Shown piece by piece: positions 32,044 through 39,724 of a stretch of 39,724 nucleotides of DNA; the stretch's first letter is position 1; the number at the start of each line of letters is the position of its first letter. The stretch spans positions 1 through 39,724 of the forward strand of contig CAMBLO010000022.1 of NCBI GenBank assembly GCA_945868505.1, read 5' to 3'. This stretch comes from an uncultured Clostridia bacterium (GTDB lineage: Bacteria; Bacillota; Clostridia; Lachnospirales; Anaerotignaceae). The notes under the pieces are model-generated. The model saw only the letters and a program-made list of their open reading frames with translations. It was not told the origin of the DNA and did not search any database. Position numbers and translations under genes: made by a program.

Positions 32044-33822
32044 ATGCGGTATCCGAGAGAGGTCATCGACGAGGTGCGCTTACAAAATGATATCGTTGAA
32101 GTCATTTCCCAGTATGTTCCATTAAAGCAGAAGGGCAGTTCCTATTTTGGGCTTTGCCCTTTTCATAACGAAAAAACGGCGTCCTTCTCCGTCAACAGTG
32201 AAAAGCAATTTTACTATTGTTTTGGCTGTGGTGCGGCGGGAAATGTATTTTCCTTCCTGATGGAAATGGAAAATTGCGATTTCCCCGAAGCCATGAAGCG
32301 GCTGGCGGACAGAGCCCATATCACTCTGCCGGAGCCGGAAAAAAACGCGCAGGCCATCGCTGCAGAGCAGTTGAAGCAAAGATTGTTCGATATCCACACC
32401 ACCGCAGGCAGATTTTTCTACGATTGCCTGCAAAGTGATGAAGGAAAAGAGGCGAGGGCCTATCTGCAAAAACGGCAGATGGACCCCAGAATCGCAAGAA
32501 AATTCGGCATCGGCTATTCCCCCGACCGCTATGATGTCCTCTTCAAGCATCTGAAGGAAAAGGGCTTCAGCGTATCGGATATTTTGAAAACGGGGCTGGT
32601 GCTGGAAAATAAAGATGGCAAAGGCTATCATGACCGCTTTCGTGGTCGGTTGATGTTCCCCATTTTTGATGTGCAGGGAAGGGTAGTCGGCTTCGGCGGG
32701 CGCATCCTTGCCAAAGGGGAACCGAAATATCTCAACTCCCCCGAAACCATCCTGTTCAGCAAGAGCAGAAATCTCTATGGGCTGAATTTTGCCAAGGCGG
32801 CAAGAAAACGGGAGTTGATTTTGGTGGAGGGCTATATGGATATGCTTTCCATCTATCAGGCAGGGTTCCACAATGTTGTGGCATCCTTGGGCACAGCCTT
32901 TAATCAGGAACACGCAAGGACATTGAACCGGTTCGCCGATGATGTCATTTTGCTCTATGACAGCGACGAAGCAGGAACCAACGCAGCACTGCGGGCCATC
33001 CCTGTGCTGGTGAAAAATGGGTTCCGTGTGAAGGTCACCCAAGTGCCCGATGGGAAGGACCCGGACGAATTTATCAAGGCAAAGGGCGCAGCAGAATTTT
33101 CTAAATTATTAGTCAACGCTGTGCATTATATATCCTTCGAGATTGCTTGTATCCAGCGGAAATATAACCTCAAAAACCTCGAGCATCGGGTGCGCTTCGC
33201 CACCGAAGCGGCGGAGATTTTGGCAAAGCTGGACAGCGAAATCGAACGCAACGTCTATCTCGGCGAAGTCAGCCGGGTGACAGGCGTGGAAGAAGAAGCC
33301 ATCCGCAGTGAGATCGGAAAACTGATGCGAAAAGAGGAAGAAGCTTTCCAAAAGGAAGCAGAAAGACGGCAGCAGAATTTGAAGACCTACAGCATAGAGG
33401 GCAGGAAAACGGAAAAAGGGCTCATGGAAGCCCAGAGAAGCTTGTTATACTATTGTGCCCAGCATCAGGGCGTATATGATATCCTCAAAACGATTCTGGA
33501 GGAGGACGATTTCACGGAAGAAGTCTTTCGCAGAGCCTTCGGCTATATCGGTGAACTTTGGAGTACCTCGGGTCATGTGTTCCCTGCCGATCTGGTGAGC
33601 CGTTTTGAGGAAACAAAAGAACAGAAAATGGTCACGGAGATTTTTGCGGTGCAGCTGCCCACGGAAAACGGGGCGGATATGGAAAAAGCCATCAATGAAC
33701 AGGTACGGCGGCTGAAACGGACAAAAATCGACCATCTGACGGCAAATGCCACCACCGTGGAAGAAATCCAAAGACTGGTGGAGGCCAAGAGGAAACTGGA
33801 TTCCCTGTATATTACCATTTGA
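32044..33822 (+). CDS. dnaG: DNA primase
   Basis: A 592-residue primase that makes the RNA primers for replication. The N-terminal zinc domain has the CHC2 ligands Cys38, His41, Cys59 and Cys62. The catalytic core follows (RFRGRLMFPIFDVQGRVVGF, KYLNSPET), with TOPRIM residues in LILVEGYMDML and ILLYDSDEAGTNAA. The C-terminal part (YYCAQHQGVYDILKTILEED) binds the DnaB helicase. ATG 32044 is preceded by GGGAGGTGG. It forms the macromolecular synthesis operon with rpoD. Confidence 0.97.
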   Translation: MRYPREVIDEVRLQNDIVEVISQYVPLKQKGSSYFGLCPFHNEKTASFSVNSEKQFYYCFGCGAAGNVFSFLMEMENCDFPEAMKRLADRAHITLPEPEKNAQAIAAEQLKQRLFDIHTTAGRFFYDCLQSDEGKEARAYLQKRQMDPRIARKFGIGYSPDRYDVLFKHLKEKGFSVSDILKTGLVLENKDGKGYHDRFRGRLMFPIFDVQGRVVGFGGRILAKGEPKYLNSPETILFSKSRNLYGLNFAKAARKRELILVEGYMDMLSIYQAGFHNVVASLGTAFNQEHARTLNRFADDVILLYDSDEAGTNAALRAIPVLVKNGFRVKVTQVPDGKDPDEFIKAKGAAEFSKLLVNAVHYISFEIACIQRKYNLKNLEHRVRFATEAAEILAKLDSEIERNVYLGEVSRVTGVEEEAIRSEIGKLMRKEEEAFQKEAERRQQNLKTYSIEGRKTEKGLMEAQRSLLYYCAQHQGVYDILKTILEEDDFTEEVFRRAFGYIGELWSTSGHVFPADLVSRFEETKEQKMVTEIFAVQLPTENGADMEKAINEQVRRLKRTKIDHLTANATTVEEIQRLVEAKRKLDSLYITI

Positions 33823-33861
33823 TATGGTTAGACTATATGAACAGAGAAAGGAAGGATTGCG

Positions 33862-34944
33862 TTGAAATCCGTCGAAGAAACAAGATTATTGACCAAACTG
33901 GAAGAATTGGTCCAGATGGGCAAAAAGAAAAAAAGTGTATTGGAATATAAGGAGATCATGGATCATCTGGCGGATTTGGACTTGGATCCTGACCGTATCG
34001 ATCGTATCTATGAATATCTGGAAAGCCAGGGTATCGATATCCTCGGGAATATTGAAGCAGAAGAAGAGGTCGAAAAAGAGCTTGACCTGACACTGCCCGA
34101 AGGCATCAATATCGACGACCCCGTGCGTATGTATCTGAAAGAAATCGGCAAGGTGCCTCTGCTGACAGCGGAGGAAGAAATCGAACTGGCCCAGAAAATG
34201 GAAGAAGGCGGCCCCGAAGGGGAAGCAGCGAAAAAGAAACTGGCAGAAGCCAATCTCCGTCTGGTTGTCAGCATTGCGAAAAGATATGTGGGCCGTGGGA
34301 TGCTGTTCCTAGACCTGATTCAGGAAGGGAACCTGGGCTTGATTAAAGCCGTTGAAAAATTCGACTTCCATAAAGGCTTCAAATTCTCCACCTATGCTAC
34401 ATGGTGGATCAGACAGGCCATTACCCGTGCCATCGCCGATCAGGCTCGTACCATTCGTATCCCCGTGCATATGGTGGAGACTATCAATAAGCTGATCCGT
34501 ATTTCCAGACAGCTGCTGCAGGAATTGGGCCGTGAACCGACCGCAGAAGAACTGGCTGTGGAAATGCAGATGCCCGAGGAAAAGGTAAGAGAAATCATGA
34601 AGATCGCGCAGGAGCCTGTTTCTCTGGAAACGCCTATCGGCGAGGAAGAGGACAGCCATCTGGGTGATTTCATCCCCGATGATGATATTCCCGCCCCTGC
34701 GGAAGCGGCAGCCTTTACCCTGCTGAAAGAACAGCTCATCGAGGTGCTGGATACTCTGACAGAAAGAGAAGAAAAGGTGCTGCGCCTGCGGTTCGGCCTG
34801 GACGATGGCAGAGCAAGAACACTGGAGGAAGTGGGCAAGGAATTTAATGTTACCAGAGAACGTATCCGCCAGATCGAGGCGAAGGCTCTCCGTAAGCTGC
34901 GCCATCCCAGCAGAAGTAAAAAATTGAAGGATTATTTGGAATAA
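33862..34944 (+). CDS. rpoD: Primary sigma factor RpoD/SigA
   Basis: A 360-residue vegetative sigma factor. A short region 1.1 covers residues 1-60. Region 1.2/2 holds [36 protein letters not shown] and [20 protein letters not shown]. Region 3 contains [17 protein letters not shown]. Region 4 ends in [20 protein letters not shown]. It recognises the TTGACA/TATAAT promoters seen across this window. It starts at TTG 33862, after AAGGAAGGA. It follows dnaG by about 40 bases and ends with a terminator. Confidence 0.97.
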   Translation: MKSVEETRLLTKLEELVQMGKKKKSVLEYKEIMDHLADLDLDPDRIDRIYEYLESQGIDILGNIEAEEEVEKELDLTLPEGINIDDPVRMYLKEIGKVPLLTAEEEIELAQKMEEGGPEGEAAKKKLAEANLRLVVSIAKRYVGRGMLFLDLIQEGNLGLIKAVEKFDFHKGFKFSTYATWWIRQAITRAIADQARTIRIPVHMVETINKLIRISRQLLQELGREPTAEELAVEMQMPEEKVREIMKIAQEPVSLETPIGEEEDSHLGDFIPDDDIPAPAEAAAFTLLKEQLIEVLDTLTEREEKVLRLRFGLDDGRARTLEEVGKEFNVTRERIRQIEAKALRKLRHPSRSKKLKDYLE

Positions 34945-34961
34945 GATGAACAAAAGAGGGC

Positions 34962-34987
34962 GGGACGATTTAGTCACGTCCTTTTTT
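34962..34987 (+). terminator. Terminator after rpoD
   Basis: GGGACG, loop of nine, CGTCCT (last pair a wobble) followed by a run of T. It ends the dnaG-rpoD operon. Confidence 0.8.
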
Positions 34988-35309
34988 ACAATGAAAGAAG
35001 GGGGAACTTTCTTTACTTGGTGAAAGTTCCCCCTAGACCCCTTCCAAGAACCGCTTGGGGCAGATTTTATGGGGCGTTGCCCCAAACCCTACTCGCTTTT
35101 TGAAAAAAGCGAGCCAAAAACTTTTATTTGCCTGCGGCGCAGATATAACGATTATTCTTGCAAAAACGATAGTTTTTGCGAATAAGGGTGCAGGGATAGG
35201 AGCACCGCCAAGATTAGGCGGCGGCGAAGCCGTCTTCCCGAAGGGAAGATGCTTTGACCAGATTTCCCTGCTGGGGTGTGGGGCAAAGCCCCGCAAAAAA
35301 GGAGGAATT
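34988..35309 (+). repeat. Array of at least five hairpins upstream of trmK
   Basis: This stretch has no gene but contains successive hairpins: GGGGGAACTTTC/GAAAGTTCCCCC (12 bp, about 34,999-35,033); CTCGCTTTTT/AAAAAGCGAG (about 35,092-35,113); GCAAAAAC-GATA-GTTTTTGC (about 35,160-35,179); CTTCCC-GAA-GGGAAG (about 35,234-35,248); GGGGC-AAA-GCCCC (about 35,280-35,292). It is open in the trmK frame but reads as low-quality protein, so it is not part of trmK. It resembles dispersed intergenic repeats (MITE-like or REP-like). Confidence 0.65.
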
Positions 35310-35996
35310 ATGGAACTATCGAAACGACTGGAGTTGGTGGCAGGCTTGGTGTCCCATGAAACCATTGCGGATATTGGGACAGACCACGGCTATGTCCCCA
35401 TTTATCTATATAAAAAAGGAAAAATCAAAAAAGCCTACGCCTGCGATGTGCGGAAAGGTCCTTTGGAAAAATGCAGGGCGAATATTGCCCTCTATGGTGC
35501 GGAAGGCGTCATTGAAACACGGCTGGGCAGCGGTTTAACCCCCTTACAGCCCTTTGAAGCGGAAACAGCCATCCTAGCGGGCATGGGCGGTATGCTCATC
35601 GTACATATCCTGCAGGATAGCCCGGAGGTGGCGGCAAGCCTGAAAGAATTGGTGCTTTCCCCTCAGCGGGATTTTGGTGAAGTCAGAAAATATTTGCACC
35701 AGATTGGTTTTGCCATCATAGAGGAGCATATGCTGAAAGAGGACAATAAGCCCTATGTGGTGATGCGCTGTGTGAAGGAAGAAGAAAAATATGACAGAGA
35801 AATCGAGTATCTCTACGGCAAAAAGCTTTTGGAGAAAAAGGAGCCTCTGTTGAAAGAATTGTTATTGCATGAAGAAGGAAAATACAGCCGCCTTTTCGAA
35901 AACCTGAAAAATAACCCCACGGAAAACGCCCAAAAGCGTCTGCCGGAGGTGGAAGAAAAGCTGGCTCTGATGAGGGAGGCATTGGCATGTCTGTAA
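35310..35996 (+). CDS. trmK: tRNA (adenine(22)-N1)-methyltransferase
   Basis: A 228-residue SAM-dependent enzyme that makes m1A22 in tRNA. Motif I is ADIGTDHGYVPIYL (residues about 20-33); ILAGMGGMLIVHIL and LSPQRDFGEVRKYLHQ are the other TrmK signatures. A C-terminal coiled coil (ending LALMREALACL) is typical. ATG 35310 follows GGAGG at five bases. A longer frame reaching 35,055 only translates the hairpin array. It overlaps the next gene by ten bases. Confidence 0.92.
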   Translation: MELSKRLELVAGLVSHETIADIGTDHGYVPIYLYKKGKIKKAYACDVRKGPLEKCRANIALYGAEGVIETRLGSGLTPLQPFEAETAILAGMGGMLIVHILQDSPEVAASLKELVLSPQRDFGEVRKYLHQIGFAIIEEHMLKEDNKPYVVMRCVKEEEKYDREIEYLYGKKLLEKKEPLLKELLLHEEGKYSRLFENLKNNPTENAQKRLPEVEEKLALMREALACL

Positions 35997-37108
35997 AAGT
36001 GAAGGATATCATGGGCGTGATGGAGAGCATCGCCCCTGCAAAATTGGCGGAGGGCTGGGATAAGCCCGGTCTTGCCATCGGCGACCCCGAAAAAGAGGTC
36101 AAGAAGATTTTAGTGGCTCTGGATGTGATTGAGCCTGTGATTGAAGAAGCAAAGCGTATGGGTGCAGATATGATTATCACCCACCATCCCATGCTTCTGT
36201 TCAAAAAAATCGAAAGTATCACGGCGGATAACCCCTTGGGCAAGCGTATTTATGCGTTGATTGAAAACGGAATTGCCGCTTTTTCCGCCCATACTAATCT
36301 GGATGTGGCAGCGGGTGGCACCAATGATGTGCTGGCAGAACTGGCAGGATTGGAGCATATTGAAATTCTGGAGGAAACATGGGCACAAGAGTTGAAAAAA
36401 ATCGTGGTTTACGTTCCCGTGGGCTATGAAGAAGCCGTACGCAGTGCCATGTGCCAAGCGGGCGCAGGCCATATCGGTGCCTATTCCCATTGCACCTTTG
36501 GCGCCGCCGGAAAAGGCACCTTCCTGCCCTTGGAGGGGACGAACCCCTTCCTTGGGGAGCAGGGCAAGCTGGAATCTGCCGATGAAATCCGTTTGGAAAC
36601 CATCGTTCCTGCGGAAAAAGTCCATGGGGTGATAAAGGCCATGCTTGCCGTCCATCCTTATGAAGAAGCGGCCTATGATATCTACCCTGTGGAACAGAAG
36701 GGCAAGAAAGAAGGCATCGGCCGCATGGGCGAGCTCCCAAAAGCCATGCCTTTTCGGGAATTTGCGGAAATGCTGCGGGAAAAACTGCAGCTTGACCATA
36801 TCCGCTTGGTGGGCGATGGGGATAAGCTGGTGAAAAAAGTCGGTCTTTGCACCGGCGCAGGGGTGGCTTTTGTTTCCCTTGCGGCTGCCAAGGGCTGTGA
36901 TGCCTACCTGACGGGGGATATCAAATATCACGAAGCCCAGAAAGCCGTGGAACTGGGCATTGCTGTGGCGGATGTGACCCATTACGCCAGCGAAGTATTG
37001 ATTGTGCCCGTTCTGCAGAAAAAGCTGACAGAAGCGGCACAGAAAAATGGCTGGGATATCGAAGTTGTCTGCTCCGAAGAAAACGGGCAGACCTTTTGGA
37101 CGATTTAA
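35987..37108 (+). CDS. Nif3-like dinuclear metal centre protein (YqfO type)
   Basis: A 373-residue member of the NIF3/DUF34 family, sometimes annotated as GTP cyclohydrolase 1 type 2. Metal ligands are visible in MIITHHPMLL (residues about 60-70), SAHTNLDVA (about 100) and the C-terminal VADVTHYASE. Between the halves there is an inserted PII/CutA-like domain (VYVPVGYEEAVRSAMCQAGA; HPYEEAAYDIYPV), as in B. subtilis YqfO. Its molecular role is uncertain. The trmK-nif3 pair is common in Firmicutes. Translation is coupled to trmK. Confidence 0.92.
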   Translation: MSVKVKDIMGVMESIAPAKLAEGWDKPGLAIGDPEKEVKKILVALDVIEPVIEEAKRMGADMIITHHPMLLFKKIESITADNPLGKRIYALIENGIAAFSAHTNLDVAAGGTNDVLAELAGLEHIEILEETWAQELKKIVVYVPVGYEEAVRSAMCQAGAGHIGAYSHCTFGAAGKGTFLPLEGTNPFLGEQGKLESADEIRLETIVPAEKVHGVIKAMLAVHPYEEAAYDIYPVEQKGKKEGIGRMGELPKAMPFREFAEMLREKLQLDHIRLVGDGDKLVKKVGLCTGAGVAFVSLAAAKGCDAYLTGDIKYHEAQKAVELGIAVADVTHYASEVLIVPVLQKKLTEAAQKNGWDIEVVCSEENGQTFWTI

Positions 37109-37123
37109 GAGGAGGCGCGGAGA

Positions 37124-38785
37124 ATGGAAACAAATAAAATAAATGTCATGGGAAAAGAAATGCAGATTCCAGAAGGCATGACCTTTGGTGAGCTGGCAAA
37201 AGAATTTCAGGGGGATTTTCCTTCTGCTATCCTGCTGGCAAAGCAGGGAAATGTGCTGAAAGAACTGGATTATGAGATTACAGATGCAGACGATATCTCT
37301 TTCCTGGATTTGCGGGATGAAGAGGGGATGCGCCTGTATCACCGTGGGGTTTCCTTCCTGCTGGTGAAGGCGGCAAGGGATATCATTGGGGAAGAAGCCT
37401 TGGTTGTGATTGAACATTCCCTGCGAGGCAATCTCTACTGTGAAATTCGCAAGCCTGCTATTGAAATCACAGAAGCATTGCTTTCCAAGCTGGAAAATAA
37501 AATGAAAGAATATGTGGCGGCAGACCTGCCTATCCTGAAACGGACGTTCCGGAAGGATATTGCCATCAATATTGCAAAAAAACAGGGCATGAAAGATAAA
37601 GCGGAGCTGTTCCGTTTCCGCCGTGCCTCTAATATCAACCTGTACGAACTGGATGGATTTTACGATTATTTCTACGGCTATATGCCCTTTTCTGCGGGCG
37701 CATTGCAGTTATTTGGGCTGATGCCCTATGAAAATGGCTTTCTGTTGCGTTTCCCCAACCCTGAAAACCCCGGGGAACTGCTGCCATTTCAGGATTCTCC
37801 CAAGATCAGCGACACTTTCATGGAACAGATGCGCTGGTGTCAGCTGATGGAGGTTTCCAATGTGGCAGACCTGAACAACAGCATTGTAGAAGGCAAATTC
37901 GGCGACCTGATTCGCATCAATGAAGCCCTCCACGAAAAGAAGATTGCCCAGATAGCAGACCAGATCTATCATAAAATGGATAAAGTGAAGGTCGTCTTGA
38001 TTGCAGGACCTTCTTCCTCTGGCAAAACTTCCTTTGCCAACCGTCTGTGTATCCAACTGCGGGCCTTGGGTGTGAAGCCCCATAAGGTTTCTTTGGATGA
38101 TTATTTCATCAATCGGGAGGATACCCCTTTGGATGAAAACGGCAAGAAAAACTTTGAACGGATTGAAGCTCTTGACCTGAAGCAATTGAATGATGACCTG
38201 AAAAAAATCATCGCCGGGGAAAAAGTGGAACTGCCCTTCTATAATTTTGTGACAGGCAAACGGGAATATAATGGCGATTTTATCCAGCTGGGTGAAGGGG
38301 AAATTCTGGTGATGGAAGGCATTCATGGTCTGAATGACCGTCTGACAGCGGAAATTCCCGCGGAAAACAAATTCAAAATTTTCATCAGTGCCATTACACA
38401 GCTGAATATTGATGACCATAACCGCATTTCCACCTCCGACAGCCGCCTCATCCGCCGTATGGTGCGGGATTTCCAGTTCCGCGGCAGAAGTGCGGCAACG
38501 ACGATTTCCTCTTGGAACGAAGTGACCCAAGGGGAGGAGGATAATATCTTCCCCTTCCAGGAAAATGCCGATGCGGTGTTCAATTCTGCAACGTTGTATG
38601 AGCTGAGCGTGTTGAAGCAGTATGCAGAGCCTCAGCTTTTCGCCATCGACCCTTCCATGCCGGAATATGTGACAGCGAAACGGCTTATCAAATTCCTGGG
38701 TTATTTCCTGGCGGCACCGGGGCTGGAGATTCCTAATAATTCCCTGATTAAGGAATTTGTTGGTGGCAGCTGTTTTAAGGTTTGA
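37124..38785 (+). CDS. Nucleoside (uridine-type) kinase with TGS and ThrRS-like N-terminal domains
   Basis: A 553-residue multidomain protein. Residues 1-65 are a TGS domain. Residues 65-260 resemble the second additional domain of threonyl-tRNA synthetase (LYHRGVSFLLVKAARDIIGE; KYIE-like FRFRRASNINLYELDGFYDY). The C-terminal 270 residues are a P-loop kinase of the uridine kinase/phosphoribulokinase family: Walker A AGPSSSGKTSFANRL near 290, SLDDYFINREDTP, and VMEGIHGLNDRL. Substrate is probably a nucleoside; the role of the tRNA-synthetase-like part is not known. GAGGAGGCG precedes the ATG. Confidence 0.9.
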   Translation: METNKINVMGKEMQIPEGMTFGELAKEFQGDFPSAILLAKQGNVLKELDYEITDADDISFLDLRDEEGMRLYHRGVSFLLVKAARDIIGEEALVVIEHSLRGNLYCEIRKPAIEITEALLSKLENKMKEYVAADLPILKRTFRKDIAINIAKKQGMKDKAELFRFRRASNINLYELDGFYDYFYGYMPFSAGALQLFGLMPYENGFLLRFPNPENPGELLPFQDSPKISDTFMEQMRWCQLMEVSNVADLNNSIVEGKFGDLIRINEALHEKKIAQIADQIYHKMDKVKVVLIAGPSSSGKTSFANRLCIQLRALGVKPHKVSLDDYFINREDTPLDENGKKNFERIEALDLKQLNDDLKKIIAGEKVELPFYNFVTGKREYNGDFIQLGEGEILVMEGIHGLNDRLTAEIPAENKFKIFISAITQLNIDDHNRISTSDSRLIRRMVRDFQFRGRSAATTISSWNEVTQGEEDNIFPFQENADAVFNSATLYELSVLKQYAEPQLFAIDPSMPEYVTAKRLIKFLGYFLAAPGLEIPNNSLIKEFVGGSCFKV

Positions 38786-38810
38786 CAGGAATTTTGAAAT
38801 AGAGTATAAT
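38782..38810 (+). promoter_or_regulatory. Consensus promoter of rnpB
   Basis: TTGACA (38782-38787), 17 bases, TATAAT (38805-38810): both hexamers and the spacing are perfect. The -35 overlaps the TGA stop codon of the upstream kinase gene. Expected start of transcription is at about 38,817-38,819. Confidence 0.92.
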
Positions 38811-38817
38811 GTTTATT

Positions 38818-39169
38818 CGTGAGTAAGTCGGACAGTCGCGCTCCAAAGTACTTCGTACCGCAGGAGTGAGGAAAGTCCGGGCTTCGCAGAGCAGGGTGCC
38901 GGCTAACGGCCGGCGGAGGCGACTCCAGGACAAGTGCAACAGAAATAGGTAGCCTGCCTTGGCAGGTCATAATGGAAAGGTGGGGTAAGAGCCCACCGCT
39001 GTGGTGGTAACATCATGGGTCAATGTAAACTCCGCCCGAAGCAAGACAAACAGAGATAATGGGGCTGCTCGTTCCGTCTCGAAAAAGTCGCATGATGCCG
39101 CTGGCAACAGCGGACCAAGATAGATGGCTGTCTGAAAAAACAGAACCCGGCTTACAGGCTTGCTCACTC
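38818..39169 (+). ncRNA. rnpB: RNase P RNA (type A)
   Basis: The catalytic RNA that trims the 5' leaders of tRNA precursors. The universally conserved GAGGAAAGTCCGGGC lies at about 38,867 and its partner ACAGAACCCGGCTTACAGG at about 39,140-39,158. Stem P1 is visible: GTGAGTAAG (38819-38827) pairs with CTTGCTCAC (39159-39167). The core also has GGTAAGAGCCCACC. About 350 bases is the normal size. Ends are judged from P1 and the promoter. Confidence 0.95.
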
Positions 39170-39183
39170 TTTATTTGAAAAAC

Positions 39184-39257
39184 AAAACACCCTTTGTTTG
39201 GGATGATTTCCAAAAGTTAGATTTTTTGGAGCCATCCCGTTCAGAGGGTGTTTTTTA
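39184..39257 (+). terminator. Large hairpin terminator of rnpB
   Basis: AAAACACCCT (39184-39193) pairs with AGGGTGTTTT (39245-39254), and GGGATG with CATCCC inside, with a T-run after. No gene is seen between rnpB and the next CDS. Confidence 0.75.
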
Positions 39258-39326
39258 TTTTTGTAAAAAGAGAAGCTGCCTTTGATAGTTAGGCAGGAGT
39301 ATAATTAGTTTTTTCTCTTTTTTGAG

Positions 39327-39641
39327 TTATGTTTTTTTCAGGAAACGATTGATAATGCCCAATAGCATAAGCATATCATTTTCATCTAACTGCTTCAAAC
39401 CGTCTATTGCTTTTTGAATTAGTTCCGGATATCGCGTGGAGGTATCAAAAAATTGTTGCGGTGTAATTTCAAAATAATCGCAGATTGCAAAGAATTCTTT
39501 TAAAGGAGGCAGTGCTTTTCCTGAAGAGATGTTATAAACATAACCTCTACTATGTCCCAAATCATAGCTCATTTGATATTCCGAAACACCCTTTTTCAAT
39601 CTAAGTTGGGTAATACGTTCCCGCACAAAATCTTCATTCAT
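39327..39641 (-). CDS. XRE-family transcriptional regulator
   Basis: A 104-residue protein starting MNEDFVRERITQLRLKKGVS. Residues 5-62 are an HTH_3 domain (SEYQMSYDLGHSRGYVYNIS; PPLKEFFAICDYFEITPQQF), followed by a helical tail (LKQLDENDMLMLLGIINRFL). ATG 39641 has GAGGTG at six bases; upstream in-frame ATGs do not fit. Closely similar small regulators are common in clostridial genomes, often without a known target. It faces rnpB from the opposite strand; the 80 AT-rich bases upstream probably hold its promoter. Confidence 0.9.
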   Translation of the reverse strand: MNEDFVRERITQLRLKKGVSEYQMSYDLGHSRGYVYNISSGKALPPLKEFFAICDYFEITPQQFFDTSTRYPELIQKAIDGLKQLDENDMLMLLGIINRFLKKT

Positions 39642-39724
39642 TGCCATCACCTCTTGCATAAATGATAGCTTTTCCAATTCTTATGTTAGTAATATATTAT
39701 TTGTTGTTTTATATTGAAATAACT

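Noticed and set aside
35055..35309. Long N-terminal extension of trmK
   Set aside because: It is in frame but only translates the hairpin array, has no ribosome site and matches no TrmK sequence. ATG 35310 has a strong site.
36110..37417. 435-codon open frame on the minus strand
   Set aside because: It is antisense to the Nif3-like and kinase genes, has a composition typical of a shadow frame (His, Phe, Cys, Gln-rich) and no recognisable motif.
1..39724. CRISPR arrays, tRNA genes, insertion sequences
   Set aside because: I saw no regularly spaced repeats, no tRNA cloverleaf signatures and no transposase apart from the serine recombinase.

Overview
The window looks like a chromosomal segment of a low-to-mid GC Gram-positive anaerobe, probably a clostridial (Lachnospirales-like) Firmicute. 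Evidence: strong GGAGG-type ribosome binding sites, sigma-A promoters with TTGACA/TATAAT hexamers, a dgt-dnaG-rpoD-trmK-nif3 core block, a TGS-type nucleoside kinase and a type A RNase P RNA. The genus cannot be fixed from the sequence alone.

Positions 1 to about 27,320 are the right part of an integrated mobile element; its left end lies outside the window. It starts with a PBSX/Xkd-like late operon of a contractile-tailed phage: small and large terminase, SPP1-type portal, MuF head protein, scaffold, capsid, connectors, sheath, tube, tail chaperone with a -1 frameshift site, tape measure, LysM baseplate-hub protein, and an XkdQ-like protein that stops early at about 15,457. The remaining baseplate, fibre and lysis genes are absent from the window, so the prophage is probably defective. 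Cargo within the late operon is a MuF protein with a C-terminal HELSH metallopeptidase-like domain, a small overlapping candidate immunity gene, and a reverse-strand moron with its own promoter and terminator.

From about 15,460 to 27,280 lies a patchwork of plasmid/ICE-type modules: a YqaJ exonuclease and an unknown partner on the minus strand; two tandem DUF3990-type (possibly ADP-ribosyltransferase-like) modules with their paired proteins; a class III Fic AMP-transferase; a ParM/ParR-like segregation pair; an unknown protein; an XRE regulator; a sigma-like factor; a Tn916-type HTH protein; a roughly 500-base stretch rich in inverted repeats; and a large serine recombinase. Broken gene ends at about 15,457 and 17,470 mark recombination joints.

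The recombinase ends just inside a subtilisin-like protease gene (minus strand) that is cut directly after its NGHGTH motif. This is the likely integration site.

The rest is host chromosome: two small paralogous helical proteins, a small proline-rich protein, a PrpE-like phosphatase, an MFS permease, dgt, dnaG, rpoD, trmK (preceded by an unusual array of hairpins), a Nif3-family protein, a nucleoside kinase, rnpB and a minus-strand XRE regulator.

The most interesting parts are the two DUF3990 modules, in which the HTH domain has swapped sides between toxin-like and partner proteins and whose promoters carry matching dyad operators, and the MuF-metallopeptidase/immunity pair.
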